Positions 40,821-49,383 of a stretch of DNA of 64,000 bases are shown here, one piece after another (within the stretch, counting starts at the first letter, position 1; each line of letters begins with the position of its first letter). Origin of the DNA: CALLCD01 sp039196965 (GTDB lineage: Bacteria > Pseudomonadota > Alphaproteobacteria > Caulobacterales > Hyphomonadaceae); contig JBCCUK010000011.1 in the NCBI GenBank assembly GCA_039196965.1, forward strand, positions 1-64,000, given 5' to 3'. The position numbers were made by a program, and so were the translations under genes. The notes under the pieces are model-generated. The model was not told where the DNA came from and did not search any database. It was given only the letters and a program-made list of their open reading frames with translations.

Positions 40821-42164
40821 ATGAAAGACGACTTTCCCTACAATGATCTGAGCGCCTGGCTGAGGGAGCCTGAAGACAAACAGCCGGCGCTAAACACTGA
40901 TACTGATGCCGATTATGTTGTCGTCGGCGCAGGGTTTGCCGGCCTTTCGACAGCGCTTAATCTAAAAGAACAGGGCTGTGATGTTGCCCTGATTGAGAAA
41001 GACTTTGCTGGCTCAGGTGCAAGCGGTCGAAATGCGGGCCATGTTGCGCCGACCATCGGGAAAGACATTCCATCGCTAATCAAAAGCTTTGGGGATGAGC
41101 GCGCCAGAGGACTAGTCAGCTTCGCCGAAGCGGCAGTGGAGTATATCGAAGACACCATCGACCGCTATGACATAGCGTGTGAGTACGAACGAACGGGAAA
41201 TATTGTCGCCGGAGTGCTTCCGAACCAGGAAGAGAGCCTTCGTAAAGCTTCTGACGCTGCTGCTTCGGTTGGTGCGCATGTGAGTTTTTTGACCGACAAT
41301 GATATGCGTCAAAGGGGACTCCCAAGAGCTTTCCGATTTGGATTTCATGAGGAGTCTGGTGGGCATTTGAATCCAGGGCTTTATGTGAACGGTCTTCGCG
41401 ATCAGGCGATCAGGGCAGGCGTACGACTTTACGAAGATTCCCCGCTGTTGTCACTTGAGGAAGGCAAAAAGGTCGTGGCCCGCACACCTAAAGGGTCGGT
41501 CACAGCAGACGCGGCAATTCTCACGACCAACGCATATACGAAGTCAACTGGAAAAATGAAACGCGCGGTTACGCCGCTGCGCGTCACGCTGTTCGAGACA
41601 GCGCCGCTGTCGGATGAACAAATGCAGGCTGTTGGCTGGTTCCGCCGTGAAGGTATCTATTCGGCCCATGAGATATTGGAGAACTATCGCTTCACCGCAC
41701 GCAACACCATTCTCGGCGGGTCCCGCACGTTCCGCTCCGGTTTTGGTGGAAGTCTGCCCAAGGGGTATCATCCACCAACCTTTAAGGTGCTGGAAACAAT
41801 GTTCCGAGACCGGTTCCCAACGTTGAAGGACCTGCCAATTGATCAGTATTGGGGTGGCTGGATCGGAATAACGCCGGACTTTCTGCCGCGTATTGGTGTG
41901 CGCGGCGCGCATGAAAATGTCTATTATGGTATTGGTTTCAACGGCCACGGCGTGCCGCAGGCGACTTTAACCGGAAAGCTGCTCGCTGATAAAGCGACGG
42001 GCAATGCTCATGCCTATGAGACAGCGCTCGCGCGACGGGCCTTTGGTTGGCCGCCCGAGCCTTTTCTAAGCCTGGGCGGCAAATCGCTTTCATTTTTAAT
42101 GCATGTGGCCGACCGGCACACTGATCGTAAGATCAGGGCGCTTGCGCAAAGCTCAGACGCCTGA
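40821..42164 (+). CDS. FAD-dependent amine/amino-acid oxidoreductase (DAO family)
   Basis: A 447-aa oxidoreductase from ATG 40821 (MKDDFPYNDLSAWLREPEDK). FAD-binding DYVVVGAGFAGLSTALNLKEQG and the GASGRNAGHVAPTIG segment are those of gamma-glutamylputrescine oxidase/PuuB-like enzymes. The C-terminal part has YWGGWIGITPDFLPRIG and YYGIGFNGHGVPQATLTGKLLAD, the usual end of DAO-family FAD domains. It likely oxidises an amine or N-methyl compound. Last gene of the oxidative cluster, 55 nt after the monooxygenase. Confidence 0.88.
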   Translation: MKDDFPYNDLSAWLREPEDKQPALNTDTDADYVVVGAGFAGLSTALNLKEQGCDVALIEKDFAGSGASGRNAGHVAPTIGKDIPSLIKSFGDERARGLVSFAEAAVEYIEDTIDRYDIACEYERTGNIVAGVLPNQEESLRKASDAAASVGAHVSFLTDNDMRQRGLPRAFRFGFHEESGGHLNPGLYVNGLRDQAIRAGVRLYEDSPLLSLEEGKKVVARTPKGSVTADAAILTTNAYTKSTGKMKRAVTPLRVTLFETAPLSDEQMQAVGWFRREGIYSAHEILENYRFTARNTILGGSRTFRSGFGGSLPKGYHPPTFKVLETMFRDRFPTLKDLPIDQYWGGWIGITPDFLPRIGVRGAHENVYYGIGFNGHGVPQATLTGKLLADKATGNAHAYETALARRAFGWPPEPFLSLGGKSLSFLMHVADRHTDRKIRALAQSSDA

Positions 42165-43107
42165 ATTATGAACGCTGGCGACGAAGATGTAGCTTTGGCT
42201 CCATCCGATACCCTAATTAGGTCGTCATATGCCATATTGTATCGCTACCGTCCCAGCATGCGGGCGACAGTCTTTTAGCAGTTTCAATGTCAATAAATGT
42301 CGATCAGGCGGGGCTGCCTACAATGAAACTATCATAATTAGACCTATGTTCAGCGACGACAGTCACGAAAAACGGAATGCGCGATAATTATGATTTCTCC
42401 GGACTGCGACCGATGAGCGCAAATAGCCAGGCGTTTTGGTGGACTGTTACGGTCCGTCAATCGGAGCAGAGTATTGTTTCGCTCTGTCGGTGGTGCCAGC
42501 GCGAACGTGCATCTCAAAAGCTGCATATATAAATGAACTATTTGTAACGCGCCGGAGAGGTTAGCCTATCGAATGATATGGCTAAGTGTTCTGTATTATT
42601 TGAATTATTTAGATGACGTCATCTCTATGAGTGATAACATTAAAAAGTGCACACTTATGAAGATATATTTTCCGCCTTTATGGCGTTAAGGTGTTTAGAT
42701 CTGATTTCTTCTGCCTTTACGTCATCTGCGTTCGATAATGCCATCGGTAATAGAGATCGAGTGAGCCATTATTAAATTGAGATTCCTCTTTGCTTACTGT
42801 ATCTGAGTGCGGGTGTTAGCGCGACGCTGGATAAGGGCATTGGTGTCGTTTGCGAGAGTGTTGGAGGAAGCGAGGACTGGTTTGCGGATATCTAACAAGT
42901 TCATATAGACCGAGCGATTTGGAAAGCTAGGCGCGCATATATTTGGTATGTGACCGCTTCATATCGATTTGAAATAACTAATGCTCGCCATCTCTCCTTT
43001 GCGATGATGAATTTATTGTGCCCACCGGGATATGTGTGCCGGTTTGGCACTAGCTATTGGCATTACGACTACGGCTGAGTGAATAACCATGAGAGGTTTG
43101 AGGTTAC
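42165..43107. promoter_or_regulatory. Long noncoding control region before the Pta/ATPase cluster
   Basis: About 940 bp without a convincing gene, more AT-rich than its flanks. Seen in it: a perfect 14-bp palindrome (42611-42624), its half site ACGTCATCT again at 42719-42727, AAGTG-CA-CACTT near 42648, a near-palindrome TTCATATCGATTTGAA (42958-42973), and GTGCC-GGTTT-GGCAC near 43038. A large regulated leader, or decayed DNA, are both possible. Confidence 0.45.
42611..42624. promoter_or_regulatory. Perfect palindrome AGATGACGTCATCT
   Basis: A 14-bp perfect palindrome with the half site ACGTCATCT repeated about 100 bp downstream (42719-42727). It lies about 490 bp upstream of the DUF3141 gene. 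Candidate transcription-factor site of unknown type. Confidence 0.45.
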
Positions 43108-45405
43108 ATGCTTCAGGAAAACTCAACGGATGCTGTTAGATCAGCATTGAAGGATGCGTCATTGCAGTCCGAATTTCTTCAGACGGTCATTCGAAGGCAG
43201 TCGGAGCGGTTCGGGAGTACGATGTTGCAAGATCAGGCAAACATCGCTGAGAGCGTGAGCCGGGTTGTCGGCGGCATGATGGCTAACCCAACGCCGTTTC
43301 GGATGGTTTCAGCATGGAACAGGTATCTTGTTGACGCGAGTGAACGGGCGGTGCTGACCGCAGATGCATTTCGTCGCTGGAGTGACGCTAACGGCGATCA
43401 TTTGGAGAATGGCAGTCCTCCGCCCTTGGTCTACGATTATGACTTGATCATGGACGGCGCGCATCAGCCCAAACCGACAAATTACATACTTTTAAAAATT
43501 CGGCCGCCGGCCGGTATGTCTATCGATAATGCAAAGCGGCCATATATTATAATTGATCCTCGCGCAGGTCACGGTGGTGGCATAGGCGGCTTTAAGCCAG
43601 ATAGCCAGGTTGGCATCGCGTTGAGCAGCGGCCACCCGGTGTACTTTGTGGCTTTCAGGGTCGATCCGGAGCCTGGTCAAACGCTTGCAGATGTTTGTCA
43701 TACCGAGGCAGCATTCGTAGCTGAGGTTGAGCGTCTTCATCCAAAGAGTGCCAAGCCAATCGTCGTGGGTAACTGTCAAGCCGGTTGGGCAACAGCAATT
43801 ATGGCTGCGACACATCCGGAGTTGACCGGTCCTATCGTGCTGAACGGTACGCCGATGTCTTACTGGGCGGGCAATATCGGCGAATATCCAATGCGCTATA
43901 CAGCCGGCGTTATAGGTGGGCTCGCCTTGACGCTTATGTCGTCAGATATGGGTGCGGGCATCTATGACGGTGCAAATCTGGTTTATAATTTTGAGCAGCT
44001 GAACCCCAGCCGAAACTGGTTTCGCAAATATTTCGACCTCTATCGCGACATTGACCATGGCGATGAGCGCTTCGTTGATTTTGAGCGTTGGTGGGGTGCA
44101 TATTATCTTCTCACCGACGAGGAAATTCGCTGGATCGTAGAAACGCTTTTCGTTGGGAATTATCTCGGAAAAAATCAGGCGCAACTCGACCTCGGTGTGC
44201 CAATTGATCTCAAGAAAATCCGTGTTCCGATTATATGTTTCGCATCCGAGGGAGATAGTATTACGCCGCCGGCGCAGGCTTTGAACTGGATTCTGGACAC
44301 CTATGCCGACGAGTATGAGATTATGTCTCTCGGTCAGCGGATTGTTTACATGGTTCATGAGAAGGTGGGCCATCTTGGTATTTTCGTGTCCTCTTCTATT
44401 GCGAAGAAAGAGCATAAGGGGATGGCTTCCGTTCTCGAACTGATCGAGACTTTGCCGCCTGGTCTCTATGAGATGGATATCGAAGACGAAAATCCGGCGG
44501 ATGACAATTTCGTTGTTAGCTTGCGCGAACGCACATTTGCAGATCTCGCAGATCTTACTGGCGATAGGCGCGATGAGGATGCGTTTGCCGGTGTGGCGCG
44601 GGCATCGGAGGCTGTCGCCGAGATGTACGAAACCTTCGCCCGGCCAGTGTTCAAGTCCATGTTTTCCAACGCCGGTGCCGAATTCATGCGGGCAACGCAT
44701 CCTTTGCGCGTCCGTAAGCACCTCTTTTCGACTGGAACCCCGGTGTCTGTGGGCGTGAAATCGGCTGCCGAACGGGTTTCTGAAGACCGACATAAGGTCG
44801 AGGATGAGAACCCCTTTATTCAGGCTGAGCGTCTATGGGCAGATATGGTTGAGCTGCAGTGGGATATGTTCCGCGACATGAAGGAGGCAGCCGCCGAGTG
44901 GACGTTCTTTTCCCTTTGGACGACGCCTTGGGCTATGGCTTATGGTCGGCCGAAAACCAAGCGGCGCTATCTTGAAAAGACCGAGAGGCTGGATGTGCTC
45001 CCTAAGGTCCAGGACGCGCTGGAGCGGCTCGAAGATGGCGGCGTCGCTGCGGGCATTGTACGAATTGTGCTCGAGCTCAAGGAGAAGCATGGTGGTCGGT
45101 TGGAGCTTGGCCATGTCGAGCGCTTCGCGTCGGCGGTTCGGACTATGGCACCGTTTAAATCTATTCCTGAGAAACGTCGCCGTGAGCTTTTGGAGCGTCA
45201 ACGCATCATTTATCACGTCGCTCCGGATCGAGGTCTCGATAGTATACCGCTCCTGATAAGGACGGCCGCTGACCGAAAAATGGCGGAGGCAGTTATCAAA
45301 TATATCATTGGGAGTGAAAAACCCGCGGATAAATCAGAAGCACAGCGGGCATGGAATGACGCTCGCAAGATTATAGGTGCAGAAAAAGTAGGGGTTGAAG
45401 CTTAG
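43108..45405 (+). CDS. DUF3141 protein, PHA-synthase-like alpha/beta hydrolase
   Basis: A 765-aa cytoplasmic protein. A helical N-terminal part leads into an alpha/beta-hydrolase core with PYIIIDPRAGHGGGIGGF (about 147-164) and the nucleophile elbow GNCQAGW (Cys223), like the Cys lipase box of polyhydroxyalkanoate synthases. Asp and His partners may lie in FASEGDSITPP and HEKVGHLGIF. The C-terminal 270 residues are helical, ending in a TerB/phasin-like segment. DUF3141 genes are known next to MaoC-Pta and acetate-kinase genes, as here (2-nt gap). It likely acts on acyl-CoA or acyl chains; the reaction is not established. Confidence 0.85.
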   Translation: MLQENSTDAVRSALKDASLQSEFLQTVIRRQSERFGSTMLQDQANIAESVSRVVGGMMANPTPFRMVSAWNRYLVDASERAVLTADAFRRWSDANGDHLENGSPPPLVYDYDLIMDGAHQPKPTNYILLKIRPPAGMSIDNAKRPYIIIDPRAGHGGGIGGFKPDSQVGIALSSGHPVYFVAFRVDPEPGQTLADVCHTEAAFVAEVERLHPKSAKPIVVGNCQAGWATAIMAATHPELTGPIVLNGTPMSYWAGNIGEYPMRYTAGVIGGLALTLMSSDMGAGIYDGANLVYNFEQLNPSRNWFRKYFDLYRDIDHGDERFVDFERWWGAYYLLTDEEIRWIVETLFVGNYLGKNQAQLDLGVPIDLKKIRVPIICFASEGDSITPPAQALNWILDTYADEYEIMSLGQRIVYMVHEKVGHLGIFVSSSIAKKEHKGMASVLELIETLPPGLYEMDIEDENPADDNFVVSLRERTFADLADLTGDRRDEDAFAGVARASEAVAEMYETFARPVFKSMFSNAGAEFMRATHPLRVRKHLFSTGTPVSVGVKSAAERVSEDRHKVEDENPFIQAERLWADMVELQWDMFRDMKEAAAEWTFFSLWTTPWAMAYGRPKTKRRYLEKTERLDVLPKVQDALERLEDGGVAAGIVRIVLELKEKHGGRLELGHVERFASAVRTMAPFKSIPEKRRRELLERQRIIYHVAPDRGLDSIPLLIRTAADRKMAEAVIKYIIGSEKPADKSEAQRAWNDARKIIGAEKVGVEA

Positions 45406-45407
45406 TT

Positions 45408-46784
45408 ATGCGTTTGGAGAGCATTCCTTTCGACGCCCTTCAGGTTGGCATGGAAGCTACGGAAACGCGGTTGTGCCGCGCTGACGATCTTTATGCTTTT
45501 GCGAATACGTCCGGCAACTACAATCCACTGCATGTGCCTGAATATGATGGCGATGGTGATGGAGAGGATGAGGCGATCGCACCGGGCATGTGGGTGTCTT
45601 CGCTCATCTCCAGCGTCCTTGGAAACAAGCTTCCTGGTCCCGGAACACTTTATAAGTCGCAGGCATTGACTTTTCTTGGTCATGCAAACGCCGGTGAGAG
45701 CCTGACAGCCGGGGTTCGGGTTAAGAAAAAATCGGATGACCGCATTGTTCAATTCGAAACCTGGGTAGAAAAAAGAAATGGTGATCGTATCGTCGAGGGG
45801 GAGGCGACCGTTATTGCTCCCGAGACGGTCCAGGTCTTCAATATGGATGATATGCCGGGGCTCACCGTCCGCCGCCATGTGCATTTTGATAGGCTTCTGA
45901 AAGCGGCTGAGCCCCTCGATCCTTTAAAGACTGTCGTTGTCGCTCCGGAAGAAAAATCAGCGCTCTTGGGGGCCGTGCTTGCAGCTGAGCATACGCTCAT
46001 TGATCCCATTTTGATTGGCGACTTGGGCAAGGTTAAGAGTCTTGCCTTGGAGCATGATCTCGATATTTCAAAATTCGAAATAATTGATGAAGCCGAGCAT
46101 CGGATGGCCGCGGCGCGTGCCGTAGCCATGGTGAATGACGGTGGGGCGAAAGCGATTATGAAAGGCCATCTTCATACAGATGACCTTCTGGCTGAGGTCA
46201 TTAAGAGCGATGGTGGTTTGCGAACAGGTAAGCGCGTGAGTCACGTGTTCGTTATGGACGTACCAAGCCTTGATCATCCGCTCATAATTACGGATGCAGC
46301 GATTAATATTATGCCGGACCTGAAGACAAAGGCCGACATAATCCAAAATGCTATCTATTTGGCCCATGCCCTCGGTATTAAGGAGCCGCGTGTTGCCGTG
46401 CTCTCGGCAGTCGAAACTGTCAACCCGGCTATCCCTTCAACCCTCGACGCCGCGCTCCTGTCGAAGATGGCGGATCGCGGACAAATCAAAGGCGGCATTG
46501 TTGATGGGCCGCTTGCAATGGACAATGCAGTGAACATAGGCGCAGCACGCGCAAAGGGCATTCGCTCCTCGGTGGCGGGGCAAGCGGACATTCTCGTCGC
46601 TCCGAACCTCGACGCTGGTAACATGATTGCCAAGCAATTGACGTTTCTGTCTTACGCCGAAGCCGGTGGTTTGGTGCTTGGTTGCAAATGCCCGATTATT
46701 TTGACAAGCCGTGCCGATAAATCCAAATCGAGACTCGCGTCATGTGCGCTCGCTGTACTGGCGGCGGAGGGAGCTGCCGCATGA
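45408..46784 (+). CDS. MaoC-phosphate acetyl/butyryltransferase fusion
   Basis: A 458-aa two-domain protein. Residues about 10-145 are a MaoC/hot-dog hydratase domain (SGNYNPLHVPEYD, IAPGMWVSSLISSVLG). Residues about 155-455 are a PTA_PTB domain (AIMKGHLHTDDLLAEVIKSDGGLRTGKRVSHVFVMD, GQADILVAPNLDAGNMIAKQLTFL), which turns acyl-CoA plus phosphate into acyl phosphate. In the hydratase motif the usual catalytic Asp of 'SGDxNPxH' is Asn, so the hydratase half may be inactive or only bind acyl groups. Product passes to the acetate kinase, whose start overlaps its stop. Confidence 0.92.
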   Translation: MRLESIPFDALQVGMEATETRLCRADDLYAFANTSGNYNPLHVPEYDGDGDGEDEAIAPGMWVSSLISSVLGNKLPGPGTLYKSQALTFLGHANAGESLTAGVRVKKKSDDRIVQFETWVEKRNGDRIVEGEATVIAPETVQVFNMDDMPGLTVRRHVHFDRLLKAAEPLDPLKTVVVAPEEKSALLGAVLAAEHTLIDPILIGDLGKVKSLALEHDLDISKFEIIDEAEHRMAAARAVAMVNDGGAKAIMKGHLHTDDLLAEVIKSDGGLRTGKRVSHVFVMDVPSLDHPLIITDAAINIMPDLKTKADIIQNAIYLAHALGIKEPRVAVLSAVETVNPAIPSTLDAALLSKMADRGQIKGGIVDGPLAMDNAVNIGAARAKGIRSSVAGQADILVAPNLDAGNMIAKQLTFLSYAEAGGLVLGCKCPIILTSRADKSKSRLASCALAVLAAEGAAA

Positions 46785-47980
46785 GCGCCATCCTTACACT
46801 GAATGCTGGCAGTTCTTCGGTTAAGTTTTCCGTCTATCTGACCGGCGATGGTTTGGTTGAATTGGCCGTTGGCCAGGTCGACAATGTGGGGGGTGACGCA
46901 CGGCTTGTGCGCACCCACAATAACCAGAAACATGTCGAAGATCTCGGAGCAACCGACCATTCGCAAGCCGTAGAGGCTATTCTGAAAGCCATTATGCCTC
47001 TGCTTGACGGCCGTAGGATTGACGGCGTTGGTCACAGGATCGTTCATGGCGGCGTTAATTATTCAGAACCAATTATACTGTCGAAGTCTGTTCAGACAGA
47101 TTTGAGATCACTGGTGGAGCTCGTACCGCTTCATCAGTCGTTTAATTTGTTAGGTGTGACAGCGGCCCAGGAGGCATTTCCTGATATTCTTCAAGTTGGC
47201 TGTTTTGATACAGCGTTCCATCGTAGCCAGTCGCGCGTCAGTGATACATTTGCACTGCCACGCCGGTTCTACGATGAAGGGGTCCGGCGATATGGCTTCC
47301 ACGGCCTGTCCTATCAGTACATCTCCCAGGTTCTGCGGCGCGACTATCCTGAACTTGCAGCCGGCCGGGTTGTTATTGCGCATCTCGGAAATGGAGCATC
47401 GATGTGCGCTATGCGCGATGGGCTGAGCGTCGGTTCAAGTATGGGATTTTCGACATTGGACGGCCTGGCCATGGGCACACGCTGCGGTCAGTTGGACGCT
47501 GGTGTGGTGCTTTACCTGCTCCAGAAGGGCATGACGGAGAGCGAAATCTCCCAGCTGTTGTATAATGAGAGCGGTCTTAAAGGCCTTTCCGGGATCAGTC
47601 ATGACATGCGTACTTTGCTCGCGAGCGAAGCGCCGGAAGCTGAAGAAGCAATCGATTATTATGTGTATCGCATACGCCGCGAATTGGGTGCAATGACCGC
47701 CATGCTTGGCGGTCTGGACGGTTTTGTTTTTTGCGGCGGCATCGGGGAGCATGCCGCGGAGATACGCGCTCGCGTCTTGGATGGGATGGAATATTTCGGG
47801 TTGGTTTTAGATGAAAGCGGCAACCGCAAAAATGGTCCGCGGATAGGCAAGGACAGTGTCGAGGTTCTGGTTATTCCAACTGATGAGGAACGGGTCATAG
47901 CTGAGGCGACCGTATCGCTTTTGGGTGCGCAGACCGAGACGCCGAGTTCGGAGCAGTCGCACCACCTTATGGAGCTATAG
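46781..47980 (+). CDS. ackA: Acetate/propionate kinase
   Basis: A 399-aa ASKHA-fold kinase that makes ATP from acyl phosphate and ADP, or the reverse. Start ATG 46781 overlaps the Pta stop (ATGA). Seen: N-terminal ILTLNAGSSSVKFSV, substrate Arg in GVGHRIVHGG, CFDTAFH (catalytic Asp), RRYGFHGLSY, AHLGNGASM, FSTLDGLAMGTRCGQLDAG and the C-terminal FCGGIGEHAAEIR. Complete, all hallmark motifs kept. With the preceding gene it gives substrate-level phosphorylation. Confidence 0.95.
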   Translation: MSAILTLNAGSSSVKFSVYLTGDGLVELAVGQVDNVGGDARLVRTHNNQKHVEDLGATDHSQAVEAILKAIMPLLDGRRIDGVGHRIVHGGVNYSEPIILSKSVQTDLRSLVELVPLHQSFNLLGVTAAQEAFPDILQVGCFDTAFHRSQSRVSDTFALPRRFYDEGVRRYGFHGLSYQYISQVLRRDYPELAAGRVVIAHLGNGASMCAMRDGLSVGSSMGFSTLDGLAMGTRCGQLDAGVVLYLLQKGMTESEISQLLYNESGLKGLSGISHDMRTLLASEAPEAEEAIDYYVYRIRRELGAMTAMLGGLDGFVFCGGIGEHAAEIRARVLDGMEYFGLVLDESGNRKNGPRIGKDSVEVLVIPTDEERVIAEATVSLLGAQTETPSSEQSHHLMEL

Positions 47981-47983
47981 CTT

Positions 47984-48637
47984 ATGAAAGATGCACTGAA
48001 AGTTGAAGCTGCAGCGGCGATGATACCTGATGGGGCGACCGTCCTGATCGGTGGTTTTATGGGTATAGGGATGCCGCACCGGCTAATTGATGCCGTCGTA
48101 GCCCATGGCCCTAAAAATCTGACTGTGATCACCAATGACACGGCGAGGCCCGGAGAGGGAGCCGGGAAACTCGTTGCGGCTGGTCTCATTCGGAAACTTA
48201 TTGCCTCTCATATAGGTCTTAACCCCGAAGCACAGCAAAAGATGATGAATCATGAGATGGAAGTCGAACTGGTTCCCCAAGGTACTTTCGTTGAGCGTAT
48301 CAGGGCTGGAGGCACGGGGCTTGGCGGTGTTCTCACGCCAACCGGCCTTGGGACAGCCGTTGAAGAAGGAAAAAGAATAATCGAAGTTGAAGGCAAGCCT
48401 TATCTTCTTGAAACGCCTCTAAGGGGTGACTTCGCACTGATCGCTGCTCATGAAGCAGACTATATTGGTAATCTCGACTACTCCTTAACTGCCCATAACT
48501 TCAATCCAATTATGGCGCTTGCCGGGAAGACGGTTATCGCTGAGGCGCAAGTCATTGTGCCAGTTGGTGTTATTCCACCCGACAATGTCAAAACGCCCGG
48601 AGTTTTGGTTGATCACCTCGTTGAAAGGGCGGCTTGA
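47984..48637 (+). CDS. 3-oxoacid/acetate CoA-transferase, subunit A
   Basis: A 217-aa alpha subunit of a family I CoA-transferase (AtoD/ScoA type). Seen: IPDGATVLIGGFMGIGMPHRLIDAV (CoA-binding start), GAGKLVAAGLIRKLIASHIGLNPEAQ, VELVPQGTFVERIRAGGTGLGGVLTPTGLGT and the C-terminal PDNVKTPGVLVDHLVER. It pairs with subunit B directly downstream. It moves CoA between acetate, acetoacetate, succinate or similar acids. It starts 3 nt after the kinase stop. Confidence 0.93.
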   Translation: MKDALKVEAAAAMIPDGATVLIGGFMGIGMPHRLIDAVVAHGPKNLTVITNDTARPGEGAGKLVAAGLIRKLIASHIGLNPEAQQKMMNHEMEVELVPQGTFVERIRAGGTGLGGVLTPTGLGTAVEEGKRIIEVEGKPYLLETPLRGDFALIAAHEADYIGNLDYSLTAHNFNPIMALAGKTVIAEAQVIVPVGVIPPDNVKTPGVLVDHLVERAA

Positions 48638-48642
48638 GACCA

Positions 48643-49344
48643 ATGGAAATACAGCAGGAAAACTACGGTCAAACAGGTCAAATAAAACGCCGCAGTGCTA
48701 AAGACATTATAGCCGAACGTGTCGCTCAGGAGATGAAGCCTGGCATGCTCGTAAATCTCGGTATTGGGTTACCGAGTCTCGTCGCCAACTTTTTACCTGA
48801 AAACTCTGATGTGTTCTTTCAGGCAGAAAACGGGGTGATCGGCCTCGGTGCCCGTCCGCCGGAGGGAATGGAAGATCCGTTCTTAACGGATGCTGGCGGT
48901 GGCTTTGTGTCCGCCGTTCCGGGGGCCGCTTCCATAGACAGTGCAATGAGCTTCGCTCTTATCCGGGGTGGTCATCTCGACATGACTGTGTTGGGTGGTC
49001 TTGAAGTCGACGAGCGTGGCTATCTCGCAAATTGGTCGATCCCCGGAAAAATGGTTCCCGGCATGGGAGGGGCCATGGATCTGGTCGCTGGTGCCCGCCG
49101 TGTGGTCGTCGCCATGACGCATACTGCAAAAGGTCACCCAAAGATAAAACGAGAGTGCACCTTACCGCTGACGGCCCTTCGCCGGGTTGATTTGGTCGTA
49201 ACCGAGCTCGCGGTTATAAAACCGACCTCAGAAGGGCTTGTTTTGCGCGAGCGCAGTCCATTCTCGTCAGTGGAAGAGATACTTGATTGTACTGAGGCCC
49301 GTTTGATTCTCCCCGACAATATTCCGCCCATGGATTTAGGCTGA
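48643..49344 (+). CDS. 3-oxoacid/acetate CoA-transferase, subunit B
   Basis: A 233-aa beta subunit from ATG 48643 (MEIQQENYGQTG); an upstream TTG at 48634 overlaps the subunit A stop and is an alternative. The catalytic Glu lies in FQAENGVIGLGARPPEG. Other family blocks are MLVNLGIGLPSLVANFLP, GGHLDMTVLGGLEVDERGYLANWSIPGKMVPGMGGAMDLV and AVIKPTSEGLVLRE. Works with subunit A. Confidence 0.93.
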   Translation: MEIQQENYGQTGQIKRRSAKDIIAERVAQEMKPGMLVNLGIGLPSLVANFLPENSDVFFQAENGVIGLGARPPEGMEDPFLTDAGGGFVSAVPGAASIDSAMSFALIRGGHLDMTVLGGLEVDERGYLANWSIPGKMVPGMGGAMDLVAGARRVVVAMTHTAKGHPKIKRECTLPLTALRRVDLVVTELAVIKPTSEGLVLRERSPFSSVEEILDCTEARLILPDNIPPMDLG

Positions 49345-49383
49345 GTATCCGGTTTGGGGAAATTGCACGACAAAGGATGAACC

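Noticed and set aside
42958..42973. FNR/FixK box upstream of the energy cluster
   Set aside because: TTCATATCGATTTGAA is a near-palindrome but does not match TTGAT-N4-ATCAA in sequence or spacing.
43035..43065. Sigma-54 promoter (TTGGCACTAGCTATTGGC) before the DUF3141 gene
   Set aside because: The GG and GC elements are 12 nt apart instead of 10, so the -24/-12 spacing is wrong.
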